Part shown: positions 29,765 through 38,357 of the stretch, piece after piece
Layout of the letters: the number at the start of each line of letters is the position of its first letter
Numbering within the stretch: position 1 is the stretch's first letter
Origin: Nocardia sp. SYP-A9097
Lineage (GTDB): Bacteria; Actinomycetota; Actinomycetes; Mycobacteriales; Mycobacteriaceae
Direction of reading: 5' to 3'
DNA length: 41,471 nt
Assembly (NCBI RefSeq): GCF_009649815.1
Contig: NZ_WJIC01000045.1
Span: 1 to 41,471, forward strand
The notes under the pieces: model-generated
The model's input: only the letters and a program-made list of their open reading frames with translations
Databases searched by the model: none
Told to the model about the DNA's origin: nothing
Program-made: the position numbers and the translations under genes

Positions 29765-31765
29765 GTGACCGGCCGCATCGCCATCGATGACACCGCCCCC
29801 GCGATACCCGGCGGCCGGCCTGCGAAGGCCGTCGTGGGAGAGGTCTTCCCGGTACGCGCCGTGGTGTGGCGGGAGGGACATGACACCGTCGCCGCCACGC
29901 TCGCGGTGAAGGCCCCTGGATCCGCGCGCACCCAGCGGATTCGCATGACGCCGGACCATCAGCCCGATGTCTTCAATGCCACCTTCACGCCCGGGAAGCC
30001 GGGGGTATGGACGTATCGGATCGAAGGGTGGAGTGATCCGCTCGCCAGTTGGCGGTCCGCCGTCGAGGCCAAGCTCTCGGTCGGCCAGAGCGCGACCGAT
30101 CTGGCCAATGATCTGGAAATCGGTGCGCGACTGCTGGACCGGGCCGCACAGGCGGTGCCGAAGCAGCAGTGGGAGGTATTGCGCACGGCCGCAACGGCAT
30201 TGCGCGGTGACGCCCAACTGCCCGCGCGAGTGGGTCCGGCCTTCAGCGCCGAGGTGAGCGAAATCCTTCGTGCCACACCGCTTCGCGAAATGGTGACGCA
30301 GGGGCCGCAGTTCTCCGTCCTGGTGGAGCGGCAGCGCGCGCTGTACGGCGCGTGGTACGAGTTCTTTCCGCGATCCACCGGCGGCCGGGATGCCGACGGG
30401 AAGCCGGTACACGGCACCTTCACCACCGCCGCGAAGGATCTGCCGCGCATTGCCGCCATGGGATTCGATGTCGTGTACCTGCCGCCGATCCATCCGATCG
30501 GCACGGTGAATCGCAAGGGGCGCAACAACTCCCTGACCGCCGAACCCGGCGATGTGGGATCACCGTGGGCCATCGGCTCGGCGGACGGCGGACATGACGC
30601 CATCCACCCGGCGCTGGGCACCGCCGCCGACTTCACCGAATTCGTCGAGACCGCACGGGGATTGGGCATGGAGGTGGCCCTGGATCTGGCATTGCAGTGC
30701 GCACCCGACCATCCGTGGGTGGCGGCGCATCCGGAGTGGTTCACCACCCTGCCGGACGGCACCATCGCTTTCGCGGAGAACCCGCCCAAGAAGTACCAGG
30801 ACATCTACCCGGTCAATTTCGACAATGATCCGGACGGACTGTACGCCGAGGTGCTGCGCGTGGTGCGGCACTGGATCTCATTGGGCGTCACCATATTTCG
30901 CGTGGACAATCCGCACACCAAACCCGCCGACTTCTGGGAGTGGCTGATCACGCAGGTGCGGCGCGAGCATCCGGAGATCATCTTCCTGTCCGAGGCGTTC
31001 ACCCGGCCCGCACGGCTCTACGGGCTGGCGCGGCGCGGGTTCACACAGTCGTACACGTACTTCACCTGGAGGGTGCATAAACACGAATTCGAGGAATTCG
31101 GCAGGGAATTGGCGGCCAAGGCCGATGAGGCGCGGCCGAATCTGTTCGTGAATACCCCGGATATCCTGCACGAGACGCTGCAGCACGGTGGACCGGGCAT
31201 GTTCGCCATTCGCGCGGTACTCGCCGCCACCCTGGGGCCGACCTGGGGCGTGTACTCGGGCTTCGAGCTCTTCGAACATCAAGCGGTGCAAGCCGGTAGC
31301 GAGGAGTACCTCAACTCCGAGAAGTACGAGTTGCGGCCGCGACCCTACGCCGAGGCCGCCGCACGCGGAGAATCCCTGGAGCCGTGGATCACCCGGCTCA
31401 ATGAGATCCGGCGCGCACACCCCGCACTGCAGCAGCTGCGCTGTATTCACTTCCATCACACCGACAGTGATGCGCTGCTTGCCTTTTCGAAGATCGACCC
31501 CACCACCGGGGATGCCGTACTGGTGGTGGTGAACCTCAATCCGTACGGCCCCGAGCAAGGGCACATCTCCCTCGATCTACCCGCCATCGGCCGCGAATGG
31601 CATGACCGGCCGGTGGTGTTCGACGAGATCAGCGGCGAGGAATACCACTGGGGGCAAAACAATTTCGTGCGCCTGGACCCCGCCCGCGCGGTCGCGCACA
31701 TTCTCGTCCTGCCGCCCGTACCCGCCGCCGCGCGCACCGAACTCTCCTATCGGAGCACATTCTGA
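29765..31765 (+). CDS. glgE: Maltose-1-phosphate maltosyltransferase GlgE
   Basis: 666 residues, GH13_3. An N-terminal domain S (AKAVVGEVFPVRAVVWREGH) precedes the catalytic barrel. The likely nucleophile is D381 (TIFRVDNPHTKP), acid/base E410 (FLSEAFTRPARLYGL), third carboxylate D466 (FVNTPDILHETLQ); these spacings match characterised GlgE. GPWAIGS- and NPPKKYQDIYPVNFDNDPDG-type segments are also diagnostic. It extends alpha-1,4-glucan using maltose-1-phosphate. GTG 29765 has TAAGTT 7 nt upstream. Its TGA overlaps the glgB ATG by one base. Confidence 0.95.
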   Translation: MTGRIAIDDTAPAIPGGRPAKAVVGEVFPVRAVVWREGHDTVAATLAVKAPGSARTQRIRMTPDHQPDVFNATFTPGKPGVWTYRIEGWSDPLASWRSAVEAKLSVGQSATDLANDLEIGARLLDRAAQAVPKQQWEVLRTAATALRGDAQLPARVGPAFSAEVSEILRATPLREMVTQGPQFSVLVERQRALYGAWYEFFPRSTGGRDADGKPVHGTFTTAAKDLPRIAAMGFDVVYLPPIHPIGTVNRKGRNNSLTAEPGDVGSPWAIGSADGGHDAIHPALGTAADFTEFVETARGLGMEVALDLALQCAPDHPWVAAHPEWFTTLPDGTIAFAENPPKKYQDIYPVNFDNDPDGLYAEVLRVVRHWISLGVTIFRVDNPHTKPADFWEWLITQVRREHPEIIFLSEAFTRPARLYGLARRGFTQSYTYFTWRVHKHEFEEFGRELAAKADEARPNLFVNTPDILHETLQHGGPGMFAIRAVLAATLGPTWGVYSGFELFEHQAVQAGSEEYLNSEKYELRPRPYAEAAARGESLEPWITRLNEIRRAHPALQQLRCIHFHHTDSDALLAFSKIDPTTGDAVLVVVNLNPYGPEQGHISLDLPAIGREWHDRPVVFDEISGEEYHWGQNNFVRLDPARAVAHILVLPPVPAAARTELSYRSTF

Positions 31766-33981
31766 TGCACCGGCGTGATCTGCTGCTGCTCGCGGCGGGC
31801 ACGCATCCCGATCCGCACACCGTGCTCGGTACCCACCCGCATCCGGAAGGGACCGTACTGCGGGTGCTGCGCCCGCACGCGGAGACGGTATCGGCGCGCA
31901 TCGGCGGGCAGGATCACGCCCTCGAACACGTCGAACACGGGATATTCGAAGGCGTGCTGCCGTTTCCGGACCTGTGGGACTACCGGATCGTCACCTCGTA
32001 TCCCGGCGGGCGCACCGTGGTCGATGCCGACGGATATCGGTTCCTGCCCACGCTCGGCGAACTCGACCTACACCTGCTCGGCGAGGGCCGGCACGAACGA
32101 CTCTGGGATGTGCTGGGCGCGCATCCACGGCGCTACACCACCCTCGACGGCGAAGTGACCGGGACAGCCTTCGCGGTCTGGGCACCGAATGCGCGCGGGG
32201 TCGCCGTCATAGGAGATTTCGACGGGTGGAGCGGCAATACCGCACCCATGCGACGGCTCGGCGGATCCGGGGTGTGGGAGGTGTTCCTGCCGGGCATCGA
32301 AGCGGGAGCCAAGTACAAGTACCGGGTACACGGGGCCGACGGGCGCACGGTGGATCACGCCGATCCATTCGCCTTCGCGACCGAAATCCCGCCCGCCACA
32401 GCGTCTGTCGTCGCCGAGAGCGCGCACCACTGGGAAGACACCGAGTGGCTGCGCGCCCGCGACGCACACGATCCCACCCGCTCCCCCATGAGCATCTACG
32501 AGGTGCACCTCGGCTCCTGGCGGCTCGGACTCGGCTATCGCGAACTCGCCGAACAACTCGCCGAATATGTTGCCGCGCAAGGCTTCACCCATATCGAACT
32601 GCTACCCATCGCCGAACATCCCTTCGGCGGATCCTGGGGTTATCAGGTCACCTCCTACTACGCCCCGACCGCCCGCTTCGGCAGCCCCGACGACTTCCGC
32701 TGGTTCGTGGATCACCTGCACGGCAAGGGAATCGGCGTCCTGCTGGACTGGGTACCCGCGCACTTCCCGCGCGACGAATGGGCCCTGGCACGCTTCGACG
32801 GCACCGCCCTCTACGAGCATCCCGACCCGCGCCGCGGCGAGCAACTCGACTGGGGCACCTACGTTTTCGACTTCGGCCGCCGCGAAGTGCGCAACTTCCT
32901 GGTCGCCAATGCCCACTACTGGATCGAGGAATTCCATATCGACGGCCTGCGCGTGGACGCCGTCGCCTCCATGCTCTACCTCGACTACTCCCGCCCCGAC
33001 TGGGAACCCAATATCCATGGCGGCCGGGAGAATCTGGAAGCCGTGGCGTTCCTGCAGGAAATGAACGCCACCGTGCACAAACACCATCCGGGCGTGGTCA
33101 CCATGGCCGAGGAATCCACCACCTGGCCCGGAGTCACCCGGCCCACCGAGGTCGGCGGGCTCGGCTTCACCATGAAATGGAATATGGGCTGGATGCACGA
33201 CACCCTCGGGTATCTCGCCCACGATCCCGTGCACCGCAGCTGGCACCACAATGAGATCACCTTCTCGCTCACCTACGCGTGGAGCGAGAACTACGTCCTG
33301 CCCATCAGCCATGACGAGGTCGTGCACGGCAAGGGCACACTGTGGACCCGCATGCCCGGCGACGACTTCACCAAAGCCAGCGGGGTGCGCGCCCTACTCG
33401 CCTACATGTGGGCGCATCCGGGCAAACAACTGCTCTTCATGGGGCAGGAGTTCGGGCAGTTCCGGGAATGGGACCACGATCGCGGACTCGACTGGTACGA
33501 ACTGGAAAACCCACTGCACCAAGGGATTCACCGCCTGGTACGGGACCTGAACCAGCAGTATCGGGCCACGCCCGCGCTCTGGAGCCAGGACACCTCACCC
33601 GGCGGCTACTCCTGGATCGACGCCGACGACCGCGGCAATAATGTGCTGTCCTTCCTGCGCTACGGCGTGGACGGCTCGATTCTGGCCTGCGTCTACAACT
33701 TCTCCGGATCCGAACACCGCGACTATCGCGTCGGACTACCCGCCGCCGGCGAATGGCGAGAGGTACTCAATACCGATGCGATCGCCTACGGCGGCAATGG
33801 CATCGGAAATCTGGGCGCGGTCACCGCCACCGCCGAAACCTGGCATGGGCGACCGGCCTCCGCACTCGTCACACTGCCGCCCAGCAGCGGACTGTGGCTG
33901 GTCCCGGCGGTACCGCCCACCCGATCAGTGCGGCCAATTCGACGAGCGGCCCAACAGCGCGAGCACCTGATCGAGCCCTGA
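31765..33981 (+). CDS. glgB: 1,4-alpha-glucan branching enzyme
   Basis: 738 residues, GH13_9, full length. Two N-terminal beta-sandwich modules (HPDPHTVLGTHPHPEG; FAVWAPNARGVAVIGDFDGW) precede the barrel. Catalytic residues: D398 in DGLRVDAVASMLYLDYSR, E449 in TMAEESTTWPG, and the transition-state Asp in PISHDEVVHGKGTLW. It adds alpha-1,6 branches to the chains made by GlgE. ATG overlaps the glgE stop (TGATG). The last roughly 25 residues (after SGLWLVPAVP) are a basic tail not usual in the family and overlap the convergent downstream gene by 57 bp. Confidence 0.96.
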   Translation: MHRRDLLLLAAGTHPDPHTVLGTHPHPEGTVLRVLRPHAETVSARIGGQDHALEHVEHGIFEGVLPFPDLWDYRIVTSYPGGRTVVDADGYRFLPTLGELDLHLLGEGRHERLWDVLGAHPRRYTTLDGEVTGTAFAVWAPNARGVAVIGDFDGWSGNTAPMRRLGGSGVWEVFLPGIEAGAKYKYRVHGADGRTVDHADPFAFATEIPPATASVVAESAHHWEDTEWLRARDAHDPTRSPMSIYEVHLGSWRLGLGYRELAEQLAEYVAAQGFTHIELLPIAEHPFGGSWGYQVTSYYAPTARFGSPDDFRWFVDHLHGKGIGVLLDWVPAHFPRDEWALARFDGTALYEHPDPRRGEQLDWGTYVFDFGRREVRNFLVANAHYWIEEFHIDGLRVDAVASMLYLDYSRPDWEPNIHGGRENLEAVAFLQEMNATVHKHHPGVVTMAEESTTWPGVTRPTEVGGLGFTMKWNMGWMHDTLGYLAHDPVHRSWHHNEITFSLTYAWSENYVLPISHDEVVHGKGTLWTRMPGDDFTKASGVRALLAYMWAHPGKQLLFMGQEFGQFREWDHDRGLDWYELENPLHQGIHRLVRDLNQQYRATPALWSQDTSPGGYSWIDADDRGNNVLSFLRYGVDGSILACVYNFSGSEHRDYRVGLPAAGEWREVLNTDAIAYGGNGIGNLGAVTATAETWHGRPASALVTLPPSSGLWLVPAVPPTRSVRPIRRAAQQREHLIEP

Positions 33982-34548
33982 ACCGTCCGGGAGAATGACC
34001 TCGGGGGCGAAGGCCGCCCCAGCCTGGGTGCGAGTCTCACCACCCGGCACCGCCTGCGCGATCAGTAGCGCCGCCCCGATCACCTCGTCATCGAATTGCA
34101 CCGGCAGGCCCAAAGTCCTTGCCACATCCCAGGAATGCACCACGTAGTCCACGAAATGGAAGCTGATCGCGAACGGCGCGGGGATGACAATGCCGTCGCG
34201 GATCTCCGGCAGCGGGAAGTCCCGCTCCAATACGCCGTCCAGGGCGAAGGCCGCCAGCACGTGCTCGGCCGCGGCGCGGTATTCGGCGATCGGATCGGGA
34301 CTCAGCGGACTCTGCTTCCAGAGTGCGAGCGAGTCCACGCCACGGGAGGCCGCGGCGAAGCCGTAATGCTGAATGATCAAGTGCTCGAGCAGGTCTCGCA
34401 GACTCCACCCGGCGCAGGGGGTCGGGGCGTCCAGGTCGGCCGGAGTCAGTTGCGATACCAGGTCGATGCTGGTGCGCACCGCCCGCGCATCGAGGGAGAT
34501 CAGCGTCGGTCCGTCGGTGAGCAGCTCGTCGTATGTTCGCGTATTCAT
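33925..34548 (-). CDS. TIGR03086-type / maleylpyruvate-isomerase N-terminal (DinB-like) protein
   Basis: 207 residues of helical-bundle fold. The family pattern is visible: TPADLDAPTPCAGWSLRDLL followed by EHLIIQHYGF, then FVDYVVHSWDVARTLGLPV, whose His residues (HLIIQH and HSWD) are the metal ligands. Such proteins are mycothiol-dependent enzymes or uncharacterised; activity here unknown. ATG 34548 is preceded by TAAGCT at exactly 7 nt, with no ribosome-binding site. The 3' end runs 57 bp into the end of glgB on the opposite strand. Confidence 0.85.
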   Translation of the reverse strand: MNTRTYDELLTDGPTLISLDARAVRTSIDLVSQLTPADLDAPTPCAGWSLRDLLEHLIIQHYGFAAASRGVDSLALWKQSPLSPDPIAEYRAAAEHVLAAFALDGVLERDFPLPEIRDGIVIPAPFAISFHFVDYVVHSWDVARTLGLPVQFDDEVIGAALLIAQAVPGGETRTQAGAAFAPEVILPDGSGLDQVLALLGRSSNWPH

Positions 34549-34754
34549 ACGCACGAGCTTACTAATTTTTGGCCGTCGCGCCACCCCGATCTCGACAATC
34601 CGAAAGATCAACCCCCGACATTCGGGGTCACTCGAGCTGTTACAGATTCGACTGCCCCGAACTTCTCGGGCTGCCGAATCATATTGCGGTGTAGTGAACT
34701 TGGCGTGACGGCGCCGCCACCCAACCGAATCTCATCGAAGAGGAATGAATCTGC

Positions 34755-34982
34755 ATGAAGAAGCTCGGATCAGCCATGTTCATCGGTGCGGCCGTCGCCG
34801 GCATCGTCGCCACCGGAGCGGGCATGGCCGCCGCTGAGGTTCCCGTCACCACCGCGGCCCCCGTCGTCGCCGTCGGCGAGCCGGACCCGACCGGCACCGG
34901 CTCGGCCTCGCAGCTGCCGGCGCTGCTGCAGACCCTAACCGGCAGCTTCGGCAAGACCACGCCGGCTGACCCGGCCAAGTAG
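34755..34982 (+). CDS. Small secreted peptide
   Basis: 75 residues. A signal peptide MKKLGSAMFIGAAVAG, hydrophobic to about residue 27, with a signal-peptidase site after MAAA (AAA/EV), leaves a mature peptide of about 47 residues, rich in Thr, Pro, Ala and Gly and with no Cys. GAGGAA lies about 10 nt before the ATG. Two CCCGA/TCGGG dyads (34613-34627 and 34656-34670) lie in the 206-bp gap upstream. I do not recognise the family. Confidence 0.72.
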   Translation: MKKLGSAMFIGAAVAGIVATGAGMAAAEVPVTTAAPVVAVGEPDPTGTGSASQLPALLQTLTGSFGKTTPADPAK

Positions 34983-35039
34983 TCGCGCCGCTCCCCGGCG
35001 ACCCTACGGCCGGGGATACCGCACTAGGGTGAAAACAAC

Positions 35040-35068
35040 TGTGCCCCTGCCGATATGGCAGGGGCACA
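35040..35068 (-). terminator. Terminator of the thioredoxin-like gene
   Basis: A perfect 12-bp stem TGTGCCCCTGCC / GGCAGGGGCACA with a 5-nt loop. On the minus strand it is followed by GTTGTTTTC, 25 nt past the stop codon. A second hairpin CCCCGGC / GCCGGGG (about 34994-35016) serves the small secreted gene. Confidence 0.8.
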
Positions 35069-35093
35069 GTCCGTTGATCTACTGTGCGGCGAA

Positions 35094-35987
35094 TCAGTAC
35101 AGGGCGGCGGCCAGCTTGCGGCGCGCGGCGATAATGATCGGCTCGGCCGGATCGAACAGCTCGAACAACTCCAGCAGATGCGTGCGCACCCGGGTGCGAT
35201 CATCACCGGCGGTGCGCTTGATCAACCCGATCAGGCGATCGAAGGCGGCCTGCGGCTCCTGATTGAACATCTCCAGATCGGCGGCGGCCAGGGCGACATC
35301 CAAATCCGACGGATCGGCCTCGGCCTTCGCGATCGCCGACGGATCGATCTTCTGCACGCGGGCGATGAACTGCACCTGACGCAGCGCCGCCTTCGCCTCC
35401 ACATTCGCGGGCTCGGCATTCAGAATCGCCTTGTACGCGGCCTCCGCGGTGGCGAAATCGCCTCGCTCCAAAGCCTCTTCGGCCGCGACGAAACGCGGAT
35501 CCTCCGGAGCCTCGGGCTCAACGTCACCCGCGCCGACACCGGGCAGCTTGCCGCGCACGGCATCCACCACCGCCGACAACCACTGCCGCACCTGCTCTTC
35601 GGGCTGATTACCGGTGAAATCCGCCAGCGGCTGACCGGCGGCCACCGCCACCACCGTCGGAATACCCTGCACACCGAAGGCCTGCGCGATACGCATATTC
35701 GCCTCGGCCTCGATGGTCGCCAGATCCCAGTCACCACCATTGTCGGCGGCCAACTGCTCCAGCAGCTTCACCAATTCGATACTGCCCGGGCTGCGCTGCG
35801 AATACAGCGCCACCACCACCGGGACCTCGGCGGAACGGCGCAGCACCTTGGTCTCGAAATCGGCCTCGGAGACGGCATGGCCGCCGGGCACATCCGTCAC
35901 CGGCTGCTGCTTCAAGCTGGACAGGTCCACCGCGCCGGACATTGCGGCGGCAGCGGCGGCTGAGGGGCGTCGCGCGGGTCGAGTCAC
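35094..35987 (-). CDS. Thioredoxin-fold co-chaperone, CnoX/YbbN-like, lacking CXXC (Rv1324-like)
   Basis: 297 residues. The N-terminal thioredoxin domain (about 20-140) keeps VPVVVALYSQRSPGSIELVK and FGVQGIPTVVAVAAGQPL with the cis-Pro, but the CGPC site is Ser-Pro-Gly-Ser, so it cannot do disulfide exchange. The C-terminal TPR-like helices (RFVAAEEALERGDFATAEAA, EAKAALRQVQFI, RTRVRTHLLELFELFDP) match E. coli YbbN/CnoX, a holdase. GTG 35987 follows homology. The gene lies 13 bp after the DUF3817 gene. Confidence 0.9.
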   Translation of the reverse strand: MTRPARRPSAAAAAAMSGAVDLSSLKQQPVTDVPGGHAVSEADFETKVLRRSAEVPVVVALYSQRSPGSIELVKLLEQLAADNGGDWDLATIEAEANMRIAQAFGVQGIPTVVAVAAGQPLADFTGNQPEEQVRQWLSAVVDAVRGKLPGVGAGDVEPEAPEDPRFVAAEEALERGDFATAEAAYKAILNAEPANVEAKAALRQVQFIARVQKIDPSAIAKAEADPSDLDVALAAADLEMFNQEPQAAFDRLIGLIKRTAGDDRTRVRTHLLELFELFDPAEPIIIAARRKLAAALY

Positions 35988-36000
35988 GATTTCCAGTCTG

Positions 36001-36372
36001 TCACGAACGAGCGGCGGCGGGGGCCGCGGCCTCACTCAATTCGCCGAGTTGACCGGTGCGGATGGCCCAGCGCTCGAAGAACACCGAAGCGAAAGGGATT
36101 ACCGTGGACAACAATCCGAGCACCGTGGTCTTGGCGGGCCACTCGAACTCACGCGAAGCCAGCAGCACACTGAACGCGTACGCCAGGAAAATCAGGCCGT
36201 GCAGCATGCCGAACACCATCACCGGCCACTTGATCGGCTGATCGGCGATACCCAGCGCATCCGCGCGCTTGAGCAGCGAACCCAGCAGCAACAGCACCCA
36301 ACTGGGGGCCTCCAGCACACCGAAGAACCGAACCCGCTTAGCGACCGTGCTCAGGTCGAAGAAGTCACCCAT
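36001..36372 (-). CDS. DUF3817 membrane protein (second copy)
   Basis: 123 residues, three membrane segments (FFGVLEAPSWVLLLLGSLL; WPVMVFGMLHGLIFLAYAFS; TTVLGLLSTVIPFASVFFERW). The HG motif and C-terminal FERW are shared with the family. ATG 36372 has CAGAAT 7 nt upstream; ATG 36381 is also possible. It appears to form a unit with the downstream thioredoxin-like gene. Function unknown. Confidence 0.82.
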   Translation of the reverse strand: MGDFFDLSTVAKRVRFFGVLEAPSWVLLLLGSLLKRADALGIADQPIKWPVMVFGMLHGLIFLAYAFSVLLASREFEWPAKTTVLGLLSTVIPFASVFFERWAIRTGQLGELSEAAAPAAARS

Positions 36373-36463
36373 GCCCACCATTCTGCCGGATGGTCTACGA
36401 CACAGTGTCGTGGAGCTGGTCACACGCGCCCTCAGGGCGCGAGGGGAGACAGGGAATGAAAAA

Positions 36464-36492
36464 CGGGGCGTGGGGGAAGTCCGCACGCCCCG
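36464..36492 (-). terminator. Terminator of the thiolase gene
   Basis: 9-bp stem CGGGGCGTG / CACGCCCCG, 11-nt loop, and TTTTTCATT downstream on the minus strand, 14 nt past the thiolase stop. Confidence 0.85.
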
Positions 36493-36505
36493 ATCTTTCG
36501 AGTGA

Positions 36506-37687
36506 TCAGGCGACGCGGATGATCAGGGCGTCGCCCTGGCCGCCACCACCGCAGAGCGCGGCCGCGCCGACACCGCCACCGCGGCGCTTCAGCTCGAGGG
36601 CCAGGTGCAGGACGATGCGGGCACCGGACATGCCGAGCGGGTGGCCGATGGCGATGGCGCCGCCGTTGACGTTCACCTTCTCCGGGTCGATGCCGAGCTT
36701 GCGGGTGGAGGCGATACCCACCGCGGCGAAGGCCTCGTTGATCTCCACCAGATCCAGATCGGCAGGCGAAATGCCTTCGCGGGCACAGGCTTTGGCGATC
36801 GCGTTGGCGGGCTGATCCTGCAGGGTGGAGTCCGGGCCGGCGACGACACCGGCGGCGCCGATCTCGGCGATCCAGGACAGGCCCAGCGACTGCGCCTTCT
36901 CCTTGCTCATGACCACCACGGCGGCCGCGCCGTCGGAGATGGGCGAGGCGGAACCGGCGGTGATGGTGCCGTCCTTGCGGAAGGCGGGGCGCAGCTTGCT
37001 CAGCGACTCCACGGTGGTGTCGGCGCGAATACCCTCATCGGTGGCGAACTGGATCAGGTCGCCCTTGCGCTGCGGAATGGCAACGGGCACAACCTCATCC
37101 TCGAAGAGGCCGTTCTTCCACGCGGCGGCCGCGCGCTGATGCGAGGCGGCCGCGAAAGCGTCCTGCTGCTCGCGGGTGATCGGCTCGACATCGTTCTGCT
37201 GCTCGGTGAGCAGGCCCATCGCCTGATCGGTGAAGACATCGTGCAGACCGTCGTAGGCCATGTGGTCACGCAGGGTGACATCGCCGTACTTGAAGCCCTC
37301 GCGGCTCTTCTCGAGCATGTGCGGGGCGCGGGTCATGGATTCCTGGCCGCCGGCCACCACGATCTCGTACTCACCGGCGCGAATCAGCTGATCCGCCAGG
37401 GCAATCGCGTTGATGCCGGACAAGCACACCTTGTTGATGGTGAGCGCCGGAACATCCATCGGGATGCCCGCGGCCGCCGCGGCCTGCCGGGCTGGGATCT
37501 GACCGGCACCCGCGGTGAGCACCTGGCCCATGATCACGTAATCGACCTGTTCCGGGGCGACTCCACCCTTTTCCAGAGCCGCCTTGATGGCGATGCCGCC
37601 GAGCTCGGAGCCGCTGAAGTCCTTCAGCGAACCGAGCAGCTTCCCCATCGGGGTGCGCGCGCCGGAAACGATGACGGTGGTGGTCAC
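36506..37687 (-). CDS. Acetyl-CoA C-acetyltransferase (thiolase II; FadA4-like)
   Basis: 393 residues. Nucleophile C88 in TINKVCLSGINAIALAD, GGQESMTRAPHML, the His of GHPLGMSGARIV and the C-terminal Cys of ALCGGGGQGDA are all present. It interconverts two acetyl-CoA and acetoacetyl-CoA. GTG 37687 has GAGG 8 nt upstream. Divergent from methylmalonyl-CoA epimerase, the same pairing as in M. tuberculosis (Rv1323/Rv1322A, from memory) and Streptomyces. Confidence 0.94.
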   Translation of the reverse strand: MTTTVIVSGARTPMGKLLGSLKDFSGSELGGIAIKAALEKGGVAPEQVDYVIMGQVLTAGAGQIPARQAAAAAGIPMDVPALTINKVCLSGINAIALADQLIRAGEYEIVVAGGQESMTRAPHMLEKSREGFKYGDVTLRDHMAYDGLHDVFTDQAMGLLTEQQNDVEPITREQQDAFAAASHQRAAAAWKNGLFEDEVVPVAIPQRKGDLIQFATDEGIRADTTVESLSKLRPAFRKDGTITAGSASPISDGAAAVVVMSKEKAQSLGLSWIAEIGAAGVVAGPDSTLQDQPANAIAKACAREGISPADLDLVEINEAFAAVGIASTRKLGIDPEKVNVNGGAIAIGHPLGMSGARIVLHLALELKRRGGGVGAAALCGGGGQGDALIIRVA

Positions 37688-37738
37688 GATGTGCCTCGCT
37701 TACGTCGAATGTCATGGCCCCGCCAACCATCGGAGCGC

Positions 37739-37750
37739 TACCCGAGGGTA
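37739..37750. promoter_or_regulatory. Dyad TACCC-GA-GGGTA in thiolase-epimerase gap
   Basis: 5-bp perfect arms with 2-bp centre in the 113-bp divergent gap, 51 bp upstream of the epimerase start. Possible shared operator. Confidence 0.3.
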
Positions 37751-37800
37751 ACCCGACCGACCCGGGCGGCCTTCCCCAGGTGCGCGCTACCGTTCGAGGG

Positions 37801-38271
37801 GTGAGCAACACCGAGAACACCGAATTCATCCCCGCCGAATACGTCACCGCCGTCGACCATGTCGGCATCGCGGTGCCCGATCTCGATACGGCCGTCGCCT
37901 GGTACCGGGACAATCTCGGCATGGTGGAGACGCATCGCGAGATCAATGCGGCGCAGGGCGTGCACGAGGCGATGCTGTCGTATGCGGCGGCGCCGGCCGG
38001 GTCCGTTGCTCTGCAGTTGCTGGCACCGCTCAACGAGGACTCCACGATTGCCAAGTTCATCGACCGAAACGGTCCTGGCCTGCAGCAGCTCGCGTTCCGA
38101 GTCACCGACCTCGAGGCTGTCTCCACGTATCTGCTTTCACGGGGCTTGCGTTTGCTGTACGAGGCTCCACGCGCAGGCACGGCCAATTCCCGCATCAACT
38201 TCATCCACCCGAAGGATGCTGGCGGTGTGCTGGTCGAACTCGTCGAACCGGCAGCGAAAACTACCCACTAG
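37801..38271 (+). CDS. mce: Methylmalonyl-CoA epimerase
   Basis: 156 residues, vicinal-oxygen-chelate fold with two beta-alpha-beta3 units. Metal ligands: His in AVDHVGIAVPDLDTAVAWY, Gln/His in GPGLQQLAFRVTDL, Glu in GVLVELVEP. It converts (S)- to (R)-methylmalonyl-CoA in propionate metabolism. GTG 37801 has TACCGT exactly 7 nt upstream; a longer frame to 37714 would pass through the dyad. The symbol is the enzyme name, not mammalian-cell-entry mce. Confidence 0.93.
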   Translation: MSNTENTEFIPAEYVTAVDHVGIAVPDLDTAVAWYRDNLGMVETHREINAAQGVHEAMLSYAAAPAGSVALQLLAPLNEDSTIAKFIDRNGPGLQQLAFRVTDLEAVSTYLLSRGLRLLYEAPRAGTANSRINFIHPKDAGGVLVELVEPAAKTTH

Positions 38272-38357
38272 TACCGAGATCAGCGACCCTAAAGAGGCTG
38301 TAACAACATTCGCGGTCGGGTCACCATCAGTGGTCGACAGGCTGTAGTTTGTGTGCC

